DNA of 64,000 nucleotides from Leptolyngbya sp. Heron Island J (lineage in GTDB: Bacteria; Cyanobacteriota; Cyanobacteriia; Phormidesmidales; Phormidesmidaceae): positions 1 through 64,000 of the forward strand of contig NZ_AWNH01000075.1 in NCBI RefSeq assembly GCF_000482245.1, in the 5' to 3' direction. The notes beneath the pieces were generated by a model, which had not been told where the DNA came from, searched no databases, and saw nothing but the letters and a program-made list of their open reading frames with translations. A program made the translations under genes and the position numbers. Each line of letters opens with the position of its first letter. Positions within the stretch are counted from its first letter, which is position 1. Of the stretch, positions 35,356 through 43,635 are shown piece by piece.

Positions 35356-36948
35356 CTATCGAACCAGTAGCTCTGCCTCTTTGGCGACTGTAGAGGAGGC
35401 TGCCGATTTCACAGGAGCCGTCAAAGCCTCTTCCAAGGGGGCCAGTCCCAGGCGATCTTCTAAGATATCCATCACTTCTCGGCCAAAATCATTGGGGTTT
35501 TGCCGAAATGCCTGTAGGCACACATCACCAAAGAAAGAACCCAACGGCTCTGGATTCCAGAGCAGTTTGTTCGCAATCCAGGGTAGGTGTATGGCTAGGG
35601 GGTTATAGTCCTTTTTAAGGATATTATTTTCGATGGCGTAGGTTTCTAAATGGGTATGGGGCTGTAACCCAATAAAGAAGATGGCAGGCTCTACCTTATC
35701 GCGACCAAAAATCGATTCTAGAGCGCGATGATAGGCCAGGGTTTGGCGAACAGTTTCGTCGCGTTCATCAATGACGTTAAAGGAATAATTAACCGATACT
35801 AGATCGTTAAATCCGGCCGCTTTCAGGTCGCGACAGTTTTGCAAGACAGTGCGTAGGTTATATCCCATGCGCATCTTCCGCACTAACTCTTGGGAACCGC
35901 TGGTGATACCGATTTCAAAATAGTTCATGCCGGTCTTCACCATCAGCTCGCAAAGCTCGGGGGTAAGATTGTCGGCCCGGATGTAAGCAGCCCAGTGAAT
36001 ATCCTTCATACCGGAGTCGAGGATTTTTTGCAGCAGCTCAACCGCATCATCAATAAAGCGACGGGCTGGAATAAATTGAGCATCGGTAAACCAGAAGTTA
36101 CGAATGCCTCGGTCGTAGAGCTGTCGCATCTCCTTAACGACTTCATCAGCTGGGTTGATGCGTACCTGCTTGCCTTCGACAACGGTGTAGACGCAGTAGC
36201 AACAGTTGTGAGGGCAGCCACGCTTAGTCTGGACGCCAAGATAAAAGTCACTTTCCTGCAAATAGAACTCGAAGGCAGGCCAAATTTTTTCTATGTAGCC
36301 ATAGTCGCAGGCGCTTTTTTCAACTGGGGCAGGCCATTCGTGGATCAGTCGCTCTCGAGGTTCGGTTTCACCAACTATGTAACAACGTTCGTTGGCAAGC
36401 GACTCCTGGCGAACAATTTTTTCCAATAGGACTTCGCCTTCCCCAACAGAGACGACTGTTCCCTTGGGTAGCATAGAGGCCACCTGCTCATAGAAAACGC
36501 TAACTGCGCCACCGCCAACGACGAGCTTTACATCAGAGCAATGGCGCTTGGCTCGCTTGAAGCCTCGCTTGATCAAACCGGTGTTCTGCCACAGCTCATT
36601 TAGATAGGTAGACACCATACGCAGCCCACCCATAGCGCCGCGCAGTTTAACTAAAGGGTTACGAGCATAGTTAAATTCGAAGGCATTTTGCAGTGGATTG
36701 CCGCCTCGACCGCCAACGGGTGCATAAATCTGGATGTCGCGCCAGGAAAAGATCAGCAGGTTTGGTTGAAATTCGTCAATACAGCGATCTAGGGCTGAGC
36801 CGAAGTCCAATGGAGGGATGGTGCCTAAATCAAAGATGCGCTGCTCGATGTCAGGAAAAACTTTGTGAAGGTGATCCGCCAGGTACACCACCCCAATAGG
36901 AAAGATGGGGTTACAGGGAAGCCGAACGTATAGAACTCGGTTAGCCAT
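35356..36948 (-). CDS. B12-binding-domain radical SAM protein (BchE-like family)
   Basis: A 530-residue protein with an N-terminal Rossmann-like domain of the B12-binding type (LYVRLPCNPIFPIGVVYLADHL, LLIFSWRDIQ, VVGGGAVS) and a radical SAM domain whose 4Fe-4S motif is RGCPHNCCYC (Cys at about 243, 247 and 250). Downstream elements NFWFTDAQFIPA, RADNLTPEL and FEIGITSGSQE fit the family. Members range from the anaerobic Mg-protoporphyrin cyclase BchE to methyltransferases, so the substrate cannot be given. The DxHxxG cobalamin motif is not obvious; cobalamin use is uncertain. Monocistronic. Confidence 0.85.
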   Translation of the reverse strand: MANRVLYVRLPCNPIFPIGVVYLADHLHKVFPDIEQRIFDLGTIPPLDFGSALDRCIDEFQPNLLIFSWRDIQIYAPVGGRGGNPLQNAFEFNYARNPLVKLRGAMGGLRMVSTYLNELWQNTGLIKRGFKRAKRHCSDVKLVVGGGAVSVFYEQVASMLPKGTVVSVGEGEVLLEKIVRQESLANERCYIVGETEPRERLIHEWPAPVEKSACDYGYIEKIWPAFEFYLQESDFYLGVQTKRGCPHNCCYCVYTVVEGKQVRINPADEVVKEMRQLYDRGIRNFWFTDAQFIPARRFIDDAVELLQKILDSGMKDIHWAAYIRADNLTPELCELMVKTGMNYFEIGITSGSQELVRKMRMGYNLRTVLQNCRDLKAAGFNDLVSVNYSFNVIDERDETVRQTLAYHRALESIFGRDKVEPAIFFIGLQPHTHLETYAIENNILKKDYNPLAIHLPWIANKLLWNPEPLGSFFGDVCLQAFRQNPNDFGREVMDILEDRLGLAPLEEALTAPVKSAASSTVAKEAELLVR

Positions 36949-37528
36949 TGCTGCACTAGTTGCTATGTATTGTGTAGTGTAAAAAAATGAAATTAATTTT
37001 CAGTTTTTTCACATATCGTTACGATAACATTGCTGATCTGAGATTTCATCGTCAGTGTGTACCAATGAGCTTAAGGAGATCCCAGAGAACCGGCCTACCA
37101 TGCATTTTCTGGGGAGAATGATTGAAAAGTTAAATGGCAATGGATTTAACTTCTAAATCCGTCAGTCATTTTCTTGACCTCTATTGATGTCATCTTATCC
37201 AAACATTATTGATAGTTCTTAATCCTTTAAACGTAACTAAGTAAATTTCACTACATAGATTAAACAGCTAAAAAATCTTTAGTTACTTCAAAGAGTCGTT
37301 CTAATTCTTTGAACTGTTTTTTGGTTATTTGAAGCACTTTAAGTTGAGAAGAATTTTATTTTTTATTTCTTTGAAGGAATAGGCGTGATCCGTTTGTGTG
37401 GCAACGCTATCTGAGTGTGTTAAGAATTCTGAAAACCTCATTGGTAGTCGCTTTTACAGTTGTTGGGGATCGGCAAATGTTAATGTTATAGGTATTGTTG
37501 GTATACCAATGCGCTCTTTTCTCCTCCC
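36949..37528. other. AT-rich divergent intergenic region
   Basis: 580 bp upstream of both the radical SAM gene and the DUF1830 gene. A TTGACC hexamer at about 37175 followed 17 bases later by CATCTT is a weak promoter candidate for the rightward gene. The open frame at 37398-37592 overlaps the DUF1830 start and is not credible. No RNA gene recognised. Confidence 0.45.
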
Positions 37529-37873
37529 ATGGCACAAATACTTGATCCCATACCGTTTGATGATAAAAGTACAGCCCTCTGTTGCTATGTGAATAGCTCT
37601 AGTAAAATTCAGGTAGTTAGAGTTACAAATATTTCAAATTGGTACTTTGAGCGCGTTGTTTTTCCAGGGCAACGGCTAATGTTTGAAGCAAATATTGAAG
37701 GGCAATTAGAAATCCATTCTGGCTCGATGGCAAGTTCTATTTTGGAGGATACGATTCTTTGCTCTCGTTTAAGAATTGACCATATAGAGGAGTCAGTGGG
37801 TGAAATTAACTCTGATCTGGAGTTTAGTGGCGAGTCATCATCCCTTAGCGAAATGCAGCCGGTGCATGGTTAG
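37529..37873 (+). CDS. DUF1830 domain-containing protein
   Basis: A 114-residue protein with the DUF1830 core: LCCYVNSSSKIQVVRVTNIS, WYFERVVFPGQRLMFEA and LEIHSGSMASSILEDTI. This domain is found essentially in cyanobacteria and its function is unknown. The C-terminal 25 residues are Ser/Glu-rich. No signal peptide or membrane helix. It stands alone, 220 bp before the DUF4079 gene. Confidence 0.88.
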   Translation: MAQILDPIPFDDKSTALCCYVNSSSKIQVVRVTNISNWYFERVVFPGQRLMFEANIEGQLEIHSGSMASSILEDTILCSRLRIDHIEESVGEINSDLEFSGESSSLSEMQPVHG

Positions 37874-38096
37874 TTGCTAATTTTATGAGCGGCATATTTG
37901 CTATGTGACAGATTTGAATGAAGTAGAGGCAGCCCTCTGCCAAAAAAATGGGTTGATGGCTGTCTGAGACGATATGGTCAGACTCTGAGCGTGCTAGCGC
38001 GATGCTACTGCTATGTGGTAATCCTTACTCAGTTCCTCATATTCTTTTATGGATTTAGAAGAGTTGGGAAAAGTCGAGTTAGCGTTGTCCTAGGCT

Positions 38097-38531
38097 ATGG
38101 ATCTGCCATCGTTTATTTGGTTGTGGCGTATTGCAGCTTGGTCTATGGGCCTGTCGCTAGCGGTTTATTTGGGGTTACTGCTTACAGGTAGCAGTGTTTG
38201 GTATGTGCGCTCTCATCAAAAGTCACAGCCAGGCTGGCTACGGTTTATTCATTTGCTGCTGGGCGGAGCACTTGTTGCTCTAGTTCTGCTGTTATTAAGT
38301 ATTGGAATTATTGGCACCTTGGGTGAGCATGGCAACCTGGGGCATTCTTGGCATCTAGGGGCTGGTTTATTGGTGGTTAGCTTAGTGCTGGCGTCGATGG
38401 GTGCGGCTACCCAGATTGCGAGTAGGCCCTGGGCTCGGTCACTGCACGTGGTGCTAAATGCTTTGCTTTTTGTGGCATTTGCGGCGGTTAGCTACAGCGG
38501 GTGGACTGTAGTGCAGCAATATTTGCCGTAA
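38097..38531 (+). CDS. DUF4079 family integral membrane protein
   Basis: A 144-residue protein with four hydrophobic helices and conserved His residues (FIHLLLGGALVALVLLLL, HSWHLGAGLLVVSLVLA, RSLHVVLNALLFVAFAA), matching DUF4079. The helix-embedded His resemble those of cytochrome b561-like haem-binding proteins, so a redox role is possible but unproven. A frame at 37991-38191 overlaps its start and is rejected. Two further genes follow on the same strand at 105 and 48 bp. Confidence 0.8.
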   Translation: MDLPSFIWLWRIAAWSMGLSLAVYLGLLLTGSSVWYVRSHQKSQPGWLRFIHLLLGGALVALVLLLLSIGIIGTLGEHGNLGHSWHLGAGLLVVSLVLASMGAATQIASRPWARSLHVVLNALLFVAFAAVSYSGWTVVQQYLP

Positions 38532-38635
38532 TGTGCTGGCTGAGGGCAGTGTTGTACCGTGACTGCCGGACTCTATAAAGTAATGTTAAGAAAGTAATGT
38601 TAAGCTCAAAATCCCTGGCTTTTTAATGTGTATTC

Positions 38636-39181
38636 ATGTCTTCGACGGCTCAGTCTCTAGATCGATTTCGGATTTCGCCACTGATTAAAGTAACGCTGCT
38701 GAGTTTCTATGTTGCTCTGTTGTTGCCGCTGCCGTTTTTAGCTCAGGCTACTGATGCACCGGTGGGACCTGGGGCTCTGGTCGTGTTAGCGGTATTGGGG
38801 GCAGTGTTTTTAGGAGCAGGGCTGAGTGAACAAGTGCAGACCTCTGATGAAGGTATTGCTATGATTTCACCGCTGCCATGGCGTGGGTGGTTCCTAAAGT
38901 GGTCGGCAATTAAGGCGCTTAAACCACGCTCGACTGGTCAGAATGGTACGGTTTATTACTTTATTACTGAGGCGGCAGACCGGGCTTATCTGTTGCCTAT
39001 GCGAGTAGTCGGGTTTGCTCGGCTAGTGGGTACGGTTGAAGCAAAAACAGGGATTGATACTCAGGATGTGAAGCCGTTGGCGCAGCCGTGGATGTATTTG
39101 TTTTTGTTGGTGCTGACGGCCTTGCTACTGCTGATGGATGCTTGGACAGTATGGACCGCAACCCACGGTGGGGTAGGCTGA
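38636..39181 (+). CDS. Membrane protein with PH-like central domain, function unknown
   Basis: A 181-residue protein with two N-terminal hydrophobic helices (VTLLSFYVALLLPLPFLA, GALVVLAVLGAVFLGAGL), a soluble middle that looks like a bacterial PH-type sheet (GIAMISPLPWRGWFLKWSAI, NGTVYYFITE, AYLLPMRV) and one C-terminal helix (WMYLFLLVLTALLLLMDAW). The middle assignment is an inference from pattern only. It lies between the DUF4079 gene and an ABC ATPase gene on the same strand and may be co-transcribed. Confidence 0.65.
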   Translation: MSSTAQSLDRFRISPLIKVTLLSFYVALLLPLPFLAQATDAPVGPGALVVLAVLGAVFLGAGLSEQVQTSDEGIAMISPLPWRGWFLKWSAIKALKPRSTGQNGTVYYFITEAADRAYLLPMRVVGFARLVGTVEAKTGIDTQDVKPLAQPWMYLFLLVLTALLLLMDAWTVWTATHGGVG

Positions 39182-39229
39182 TGAGCGGATGGGTGCTGTT
39201 TCCCGTTTTGCAGGCTAGTTGGGTGATGT

Positions 39230-39994
39230 GTGTTGAAATCTGGTGATGCAGTTTTAGAGTTTACCGATGTGTCTTTGCGGGCCAGCGTAGGTATGGGTCT
39301 GCTGTTGGACCGGATTACATTTGCGATCGCACCCCAAACCCGCTTAGCCATTGTGGGTCCGTCCGGTGCCGGTAAAACCTCCCTGCTACGACTGATGAAC
39401 CGGCTGAGCGATCCTGACAGTGGTCAAATCTGGTATCGGCAGCAGCCCCTGAGCCAATATTCAGTGATTGAACTACGACGCCAAATCGGTTTGGTCATGC
39501 AAGATAGTAAGCTGCTTGGGCAGTCCGTTGAAGAGACCCTATGCTATCCCGCCCGACTGCGAGGAGTGGGAGCTGCTGCTGCTAGACGTACCCTGCAGCC
39601 ATGGTTCGAACGCTTAAAAATCCCCCAAGATTGGTTTGGCCGACAGACGGTAGAGCTTTCCATGGGACAGCGGCAGCGAGTTGCGATCGCACGTACCCTG
39701 GCCACCGAGCCTGACATTGTGCTACTCGATGAACCTACAGCCGCTCAAGACATGGGCTATGCTCAGCATCTGCTCACCTATCTGATGGATGCAGACAAAC
39801 TCAATGCCGTGGTGATGGTTAACCATCAGTTAGAGCTAGTGGCCGATTGGGCTACCCATGTGCTGCATTTGCAACAGGGCAAGCTGGTTAGCTACCAGGC
39901 CGCCAGTCAGGTAGATTGGCCGCTTCTCAAGCAAAGAATCATAGACGCTCAGCAAGAGAACGACTGGCAGGATGACTGGGATGAAAACCCCTAG
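39230..39994 (+). CDS. ABC transporter ATP-binding protein
   Basis: A 254-residue ABC ATPase: Walker A GPSGAGKT near residue 44, Q-loop VMQDSK, signature LSMGQRQR, Walker B IVLLDEPTAAQD and the switch His in MVNHQ. Its single-domain form and LLRLMNRLSDPDSG text recall the FetA/YbbL and phosphate-type ATPases. No permease gene is adjacent, so the substrate is unknown; the preceding membrane protein is a possible but unproven partner. The start is GTG. Its stop overlaps that of the convergent regulator gene in the palindrome CTAG (39991-39994). Confidence 0.88.
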   Translation: MLKSGDAVLEFTDVSLRASVGMGLLLDRITFAIAPQTRLAIVGPSGAGKTSLLRLMNRLSDPDSGQIWYRQQPLSQYSVIELRRQIGLVMQDSKLLGQSVEETLCYPARLRGVGAAAARRTLQPWFERLKIPQDWFGRQTVELSMGQRQRVAIARTLATEPDIVLLDEPTAAQDMGYAQHLLTYLMDADKLNAVVMVNHQLELVADWATHVLHLQQGKLVSYQAASQVDWPLLKQRIIDAQQENDWQDDWDENP

Positions 39995-40740
39995 CCCACT
40001 GCGTTGATCGCTTTAACTGAGCCCATCTCAACGGTACGGTGATTATTATAAGTATGCAGTCGCTCAATATTGAGCCGATAGCCCACATTCCGAACGGTTT
40101 GAATCACACTGGGTTGACGTGGATCAACTTCAATTTTCTTGCGTAGTGATAGCACGTGGGTGTCAACCGTGCGCGGGTTGTCAATCGCATCCGGCCAGGC
40201 CCGCCGGAGCAAATCCGCACGACTCAAGGGCGCACCTTCAGCTTGGGTGAGGACATAGAGCAAACTAAATTCCTGGGGGGTGAGGTCAATAAACTGCTCT
40301 TTAAAGCGAACACGCCGCTGAACTAGGTCAATATTTAGATCCCCATAGCTCAGAGATGCTGGCGCTGTGAGCTTACGATTCCGTCGGGTTAAGGCTTCAA
40401 CACGGGCTAAAAACTCCTGCATGCCAAAGGGCTTTTTTAAATAATCATCGGCCCCAGCCTGTAGCCCAGCTACCACATCCGGCTCTCCTGATTTGGCTGA
40501 CAGGATCATCACCAGCGGTCGTCCCCGTTTTTGTAGCCATTGACATAGCTCTAAACCGCTACCGTCTGCCAGCTCGGTTTCCATAATCACCAGGCTCGGC
40601 TGAGCTGTCTGGAAGGTCTCTTTTGCCCGCATGATGTCAGCAGACTGATTGACCCGATAACCTGCCTGCTGGAGATGCCAACTCAGCAGCGATCGCAGGT
40701 GGGGATTACCCTCAATAATTTGAATACACGTAGAGGCCAC
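39991..40740 (-). CDS. OmpR-family response regulator with Glu at the phosphorylation site
   Basis: A 249-residue regulator: receiver domain (1-118) and a winged-helix DNA-binding domain (about 130-225; IDLTPQEFSLLYVL, RTVDTHVLSLRKKIE, VIQTVRNVGYRL). The phospho-acceptor position is Glu54 (VIMETELADGSG), the following Pro is Ala, and the acidic pair is EG, while the switch region ILSAKSG and the KP motif (LKKPF) are kept. Glu at this site can mimic phospho-Asp, so the protein may be constitutively active. The start is GTG. No histidine kinase adjoins. The end overlaps the ABC ATPase gene by 4 bp. Confidence 0.9.
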   Translation of the reverse strand: MASTCIQIIEGNPHLRSLLSWHLQQAGYRVNQSADIMRAKETFQTAQPSLVIMETELADGSGLELCQWLQKRGRPLVMILSAKSGEPDVVAGLQAGADDYLKKPFGMQEFLARVEALTRRNRKLTAPASLSYGDLNIDLVQRRVRFKEQFIDLTPQEFSLLYVLTQAEGAPLSRADLLRRAWPDAIDNPRTVDTHVLSLRKKIEVDPRQPSVIQTVRNVGYRLNIERLHTYNNHRTVEMGSVKAINAVG

Positions 40741-41230
40741 AGCTAACCAAGAAGCCCAGGCTTCATAACACTCTCGTAGAAGAGTATCAAAGACCTTAGG
40801 AATATTTTGTAGTTGCGGCTACGGGGCTGAGACTGCGTCCGTATTTATATCCACTCCTTGGGTAGATACTCTATAAATAAGGACACATCGCTACTGGCGT
40901 ATATCTACTTAGCAACTCTATATAATTTGCAAAGAGAAAGGTAAATACCCCTAACAAGCTGATAAAATCTTAGAAAGACTACCGAAAAAACAAAAAAAGT
41001 TTACATAAGTCTGAGTGCATGAATAATTAGTGCGAAAATAAAATATAGCTGTATCTACCCTTCAATTCTTGTTGTACAACTGAATTTTTCGTCACTACGT
41101 TAAATTTTGCCCCCATGGAGAACTGTCAGTTATTTAGCAGACAGTTAGCTAGTTAGCCCCCATTATCTAAACAGTCCATAGCGATAGCAAACAGATCCTG
41201 GATGCGTGGTTTAGAGGAGACCCACACCTT
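40741..41230. other. AT-rich divergent intergenic region
   Basis: 490 bp between the regulator and the small gene at 41231. A TATAAT lies near 40920 and a TTTACA half-site, as used by the RpaB-type regulator, near 41000, but no complete element was matched. No coding or RNA gene recognised. Confidence 0.45.
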
Positions 41231-41479
41231 ATGCTTCAAGACGCAAAAACAATCCGCTACTACCAGAGAATTACAGATGCTCTGGTTGATCAGTGGAATC
41301 GTGGCTATCGTACTGATGATTTACGACGCTACGTCGCTGGCTACTTAGCAGCGCTTCGTCACTCAGATGCCGTAGAACCTTATCTGGTTCATCGACTAGA
41401 GGAAGAAGTTACTCGGTTTATGTTTGACCCCTCAAATTTTGCAGAGGCGCAGCCCAAGCCCGAACTTGATTACCGTTAA
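41231..41479 (+). CDS. Small conserved cyanobacterial protein (DUF6761-like)
   Basis: An 82-residue protein with a strong ribosome site (AGAGGAG). The sequence KTIRYYQRITDALVDQWNRG, TDDLRRYVAGYLAALRHS and YLVHRLEEEVTRFMFDPSNF is highly typical of a short protein found across cyanobacteria; I believe it is the family listed as DUF6761. It is all-helical, soluble, function unknown. A hairpin follows the stop. Confidence 0.8.
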   Translation: MLQDAKTIRYYQRITDALVDQWNRGYRTDDLRRYVAGYLAALRHSDAVEPYLVHRLEEEVTRFMFDPSNFAEAQPKPELDYR

Positions 41480-41493
41480 GAGTACTCATGTTA

Positions 41494-41524
41494 AAGGGGA
41501 GCCTCCGCAGCGGAAACTCCCCTT
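41494..41524. terminator. Hairpin between convergent genes, probable two-way terminator
   Basis: An outer 8-bp stem (AAGGGGAG with CTCCCCTT) enclosing an inner 4-bp stem (TCCG/CGGA). It lies between the DUF6761-like gene and the glutaredoxin gene, which converge. U-tracts are weak on both sides. Confidence 0.6.
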
Positions 41525-41549
41525 GATTGTGTCTAGTTGGTTCTCTTGC

Positions 41550-41873
41550 TTAGGAGGCCAATGCCACTTCAACCATTTCCTGAAGCTTACCGCTTTGGTA
41601 TAGCTCAATCATGATGTCAGAGCCACCAATAAACTCACCATCAATATAGACCTGAGGAATGGTGGGCCAGTTGGAATATTCCTTAATGCCTTGACGAACA
41701 TCATAATCTGCTAGGACGTCAATAGCTTCATAAGTGGCTCCCAAGGAATTCAGAATCTGAGCCACATTGTTAGAAAACCCACACTGGGGCATCAGTTTAG
41801 TACCCTTCATGAAAACAAGAATTTTATTAGAAGTGACTAAACTATCGATCTTTTCTTTAACTTCTGGAGACAT
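41550..41873 (-). CDS. grxD: Monothiol glutaredoxin, Grx4/GrxD type
   Basis: A 107-residue monothiol glutaredoxin with the active motif CGFS at residues 31-34 and the glutathione-binding elements WPTIPQVYIDGEF and GGSDI. Proteins of this class bind a bridging 2Fe-2S cluster with glutathione and carry or sense iron-sulphur clusters in the cytoplasm. A BolA gene lies 180 bp upstream on the same strand; Grx4 and BolA proteins form a known heterocomplex, which supports both assignments. Confidence 0.96.
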   Translation of the reverse strand: MSPEVKEKIDSLVTSNKILVFMKGTKLMPQCGFSNNVAQILNSLGATYEAIDVLADYDVRQGIKEYSNWPTIPQVYIDGEFIGGSDIMIELYQSGKLQEMVEVALAS

Positions 41874-42053
41874 CGCTACAGCACTCTATTTAGTAAGCTA
41901 ACTATTTTTGGGAGTCGATTTTTACCCAGTAAACAGGGCTAGAAGCAACCCCGTCAGACCTGTTTAGCTCCAATCCTTTTAAGGACTAGCAATGAAGCCT
42001 ATTATAATTCGATCTGATCGGATTAGATCCCATGACACCTTGATTAAACAGCG

Positions 42054-42305
42054 TTATCCCTGCTGTGCCCACTCGTCAGGGGTAAAGGTTTTAAGGGTAA
42101 GGGCATGCAGGTCTCCGGATGCCATGGCCGTATTGACACTTCCGTAAACTAGCTGATGCTGCTTAACCAGGTTTAACCCTTCAAACGAAGTGGATACAAT
42201 AGTTGCCTGGTAGTGATCCTGAGTACCTGTCAAGTCCTGTATAGCCACGTCGGCATCAGGCATTTTAGCTTTGATCAGTTGTTCTATTTGGTCAGGGGAA
42301 ATCAT
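42054..42305 (-). CDS. BolA family protein
   Basis: An 83-residue protein with the BolA fold: IEQLIKAKMPDADVAIQDLT, HYQATIVSTSFEGLNLVKQH and the conserved DLHALTLKTFTPDEW containing the His that ligates the shared cluster. BolA partners monothiol glutaredoxins in iron-sulphur cluster handling. It is upstream of grxD in the same direction with a 180-bp gap, so co-transcription is possible but not certain. Confidence 0.93.
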   Translation of the reverse strand: MISPDQIEQLIKAKMPDADVAIQDLTGTQDHYQATIVSTSFEGLNLVKQHQLVYGSVNTAMASGDLHALTLKTFTPDEWAQQG

Positions 42306-42452
42306 AGGAAAGTCTGTAGAAAACGTTCTAAACCTTGGCTTGGATTGTTGAACACTGCTCCATGAAGCTTGAGTGCCAGCCGTGGACGGTAGTCAGAAAA
42401 ACTACACTACTATCAATATTGGCGCAGGTTTGCTTCACTGTGAACCGTCAAT

Positions 42453-43502
42453 TCAGTTTGATTGTTCATTAGAGGTGGCAGTCTCTTCGTTCACCACATA
42501 AGGCTGCGCTACAAAACCGATTTCGAGTAGTTGATCATAGGCTTGTCTACCCAAATCGCGAGTTGGGTTTTGGCTGCCAATCACTTCTACTAGCAGAGGA
42601 ATGGCTAGGTTATGTTGCTGCTGTGCTTTATGAGCCAGAGCCTGTTGTAGCGTTGCTTGATCTCTGAGTTCCGCCGCTTCCAGTGCTTTTTGCCGCATTT
42701 CGCTGCTAACACGTCTATCAATACCAGTAAAGGTGTTAAACAGACTTTGATAATGGCTAGATGAGGTGTTTAAGGTGTCCCGTGCAGTTTGTAAACGTGC
42801 AACAGCGGTCCCATAATCAGCCGCCGCATAGGCATTCTCGGCCTCTGCTATCAAAATTTCAGCCGCTTTGATCCCAGTGGGACTATCGTCCTGGTTAAGA
42901 GGACGAGCCACATCGGCGACGGCTGTGCTGGGATCTTCCGACCCTGTGCGCCGGTACGGACGGCTAACAAAGCCCAGTTCAAATAGCTGTTGGTAAGCAT
43001 CTAGTCCTAGATCGCGAGTAGGCCCCTGACTTTGGACAATTTCGACCAGTAGAGGTACGGCTAATTCTGCCTGACCTTGAGCACGATAGATGAGGGCCTG
43101 CCGTAGTGTAGCCTGGTCGCGCATTTGAGCAGCATCACGAGCGCTGGTACGTAAGTTGCTGCTGATTTCGGCATCAATCCCTGTGAAAGCTGCGGCAATA
43201 TTTTGATAGCTAGTGGACGTTTCATTCAAATTTTCTCGCGCCGTCTGGAGCTTACGGATGGCCAAATCATATTCCTGATTATCGATGGCGGTTTCTGCTT
43301 CTGCTAGTAGACTCTCACCTGCAGCGATTCCCAAATCATCACTGATGCCTGCTTGGGCCAAGAGTGTCGGAGTGGCTGTGGCCTCTGTCTTTACTTCTAC
43401 AGTCTCTAATGCAGTAGCTGCGGGAGCCATCAGAGCTAAGCTAGCGGCGGCTCCTAATAAGGAGAACGCACCAGGTTGAAAAATGTGTGATATGGAAACC
43501 AT
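42453..43502 (-). CDS. Exported protein made of two homologous about 125-residue repeats
   Basis: From ATG 43502 this is a 349-residue protein; an upstream TTG at 43538 would spoil the signal peptide (GAFSLLGAAASLALMAPAATA). The mature part holds two clear repeats, about residues 60-190 and 212-340, each following the order LLAEAE.A....DY..A...LQTAR..LN..SS.YQ, FTGID...SS..R..A, RDQATL.QAL..KAQ, LAVPLLVE..., PTRDLG..AY.QL.E.GFV..PY. They are helical and TPR-like in pattern. It presumably acts in the periplasm or at the envelope; function unknown. Confidence 0.72.
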   Translation of the reverse strand: MVSISHIFQPGAFSLLGAAASLALMAPAATALETVEVKTEATATPTLLAQAGISDDLGIAAGESLLAEAETAIDNQEYDLAIRKLQTARENLNETSTSYQNIAAAFTGIDAEISSNLRTSARDAAQMRDQATLRQALIYRAQGQAELAVPLLVEIVQSQGPTRDLGLDAYQQLFELGFVSRPYRRTGSEDPSTAVADVARPLNQDDSPTGIKAAEILIAEAENAYAAADYGTAVARLQTARDTLNTSSSHYQSLFNTFTGIDRRVSSEMRQKALEAAELRDQATLQQALAHKAQQQHNLAIPLLVEVIGSQNPTRDLGRQAYDQLLEIGFVAQPYVVNEETATSNEQSN

Positions 43503-43635
43503 GGAGCTAACTAAATTGATGACAAAGCAGAATAACAAAGTGTAACGGTCTGCTCCACATGGGAGCTCAAAATTCAGGACCCTAATATATCGTTACAGAG
43601 GTTATCAATACATAAATCATACATTTCCAGGCCTT

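Noticed and set aside
37991-38191. 66-residue hydrophobic ORF before the DUF4079 gene
   Set aside because: It overlaps the DUF4079 start in another frame and has no conserved features; DUF4079 has the clear family match.
40995-41010. TTTACA half-site suggestive of an RpaB-binding HLR1 element
   Set aside because: Only one half-site; the second direct repeat at the right spacing is missing.
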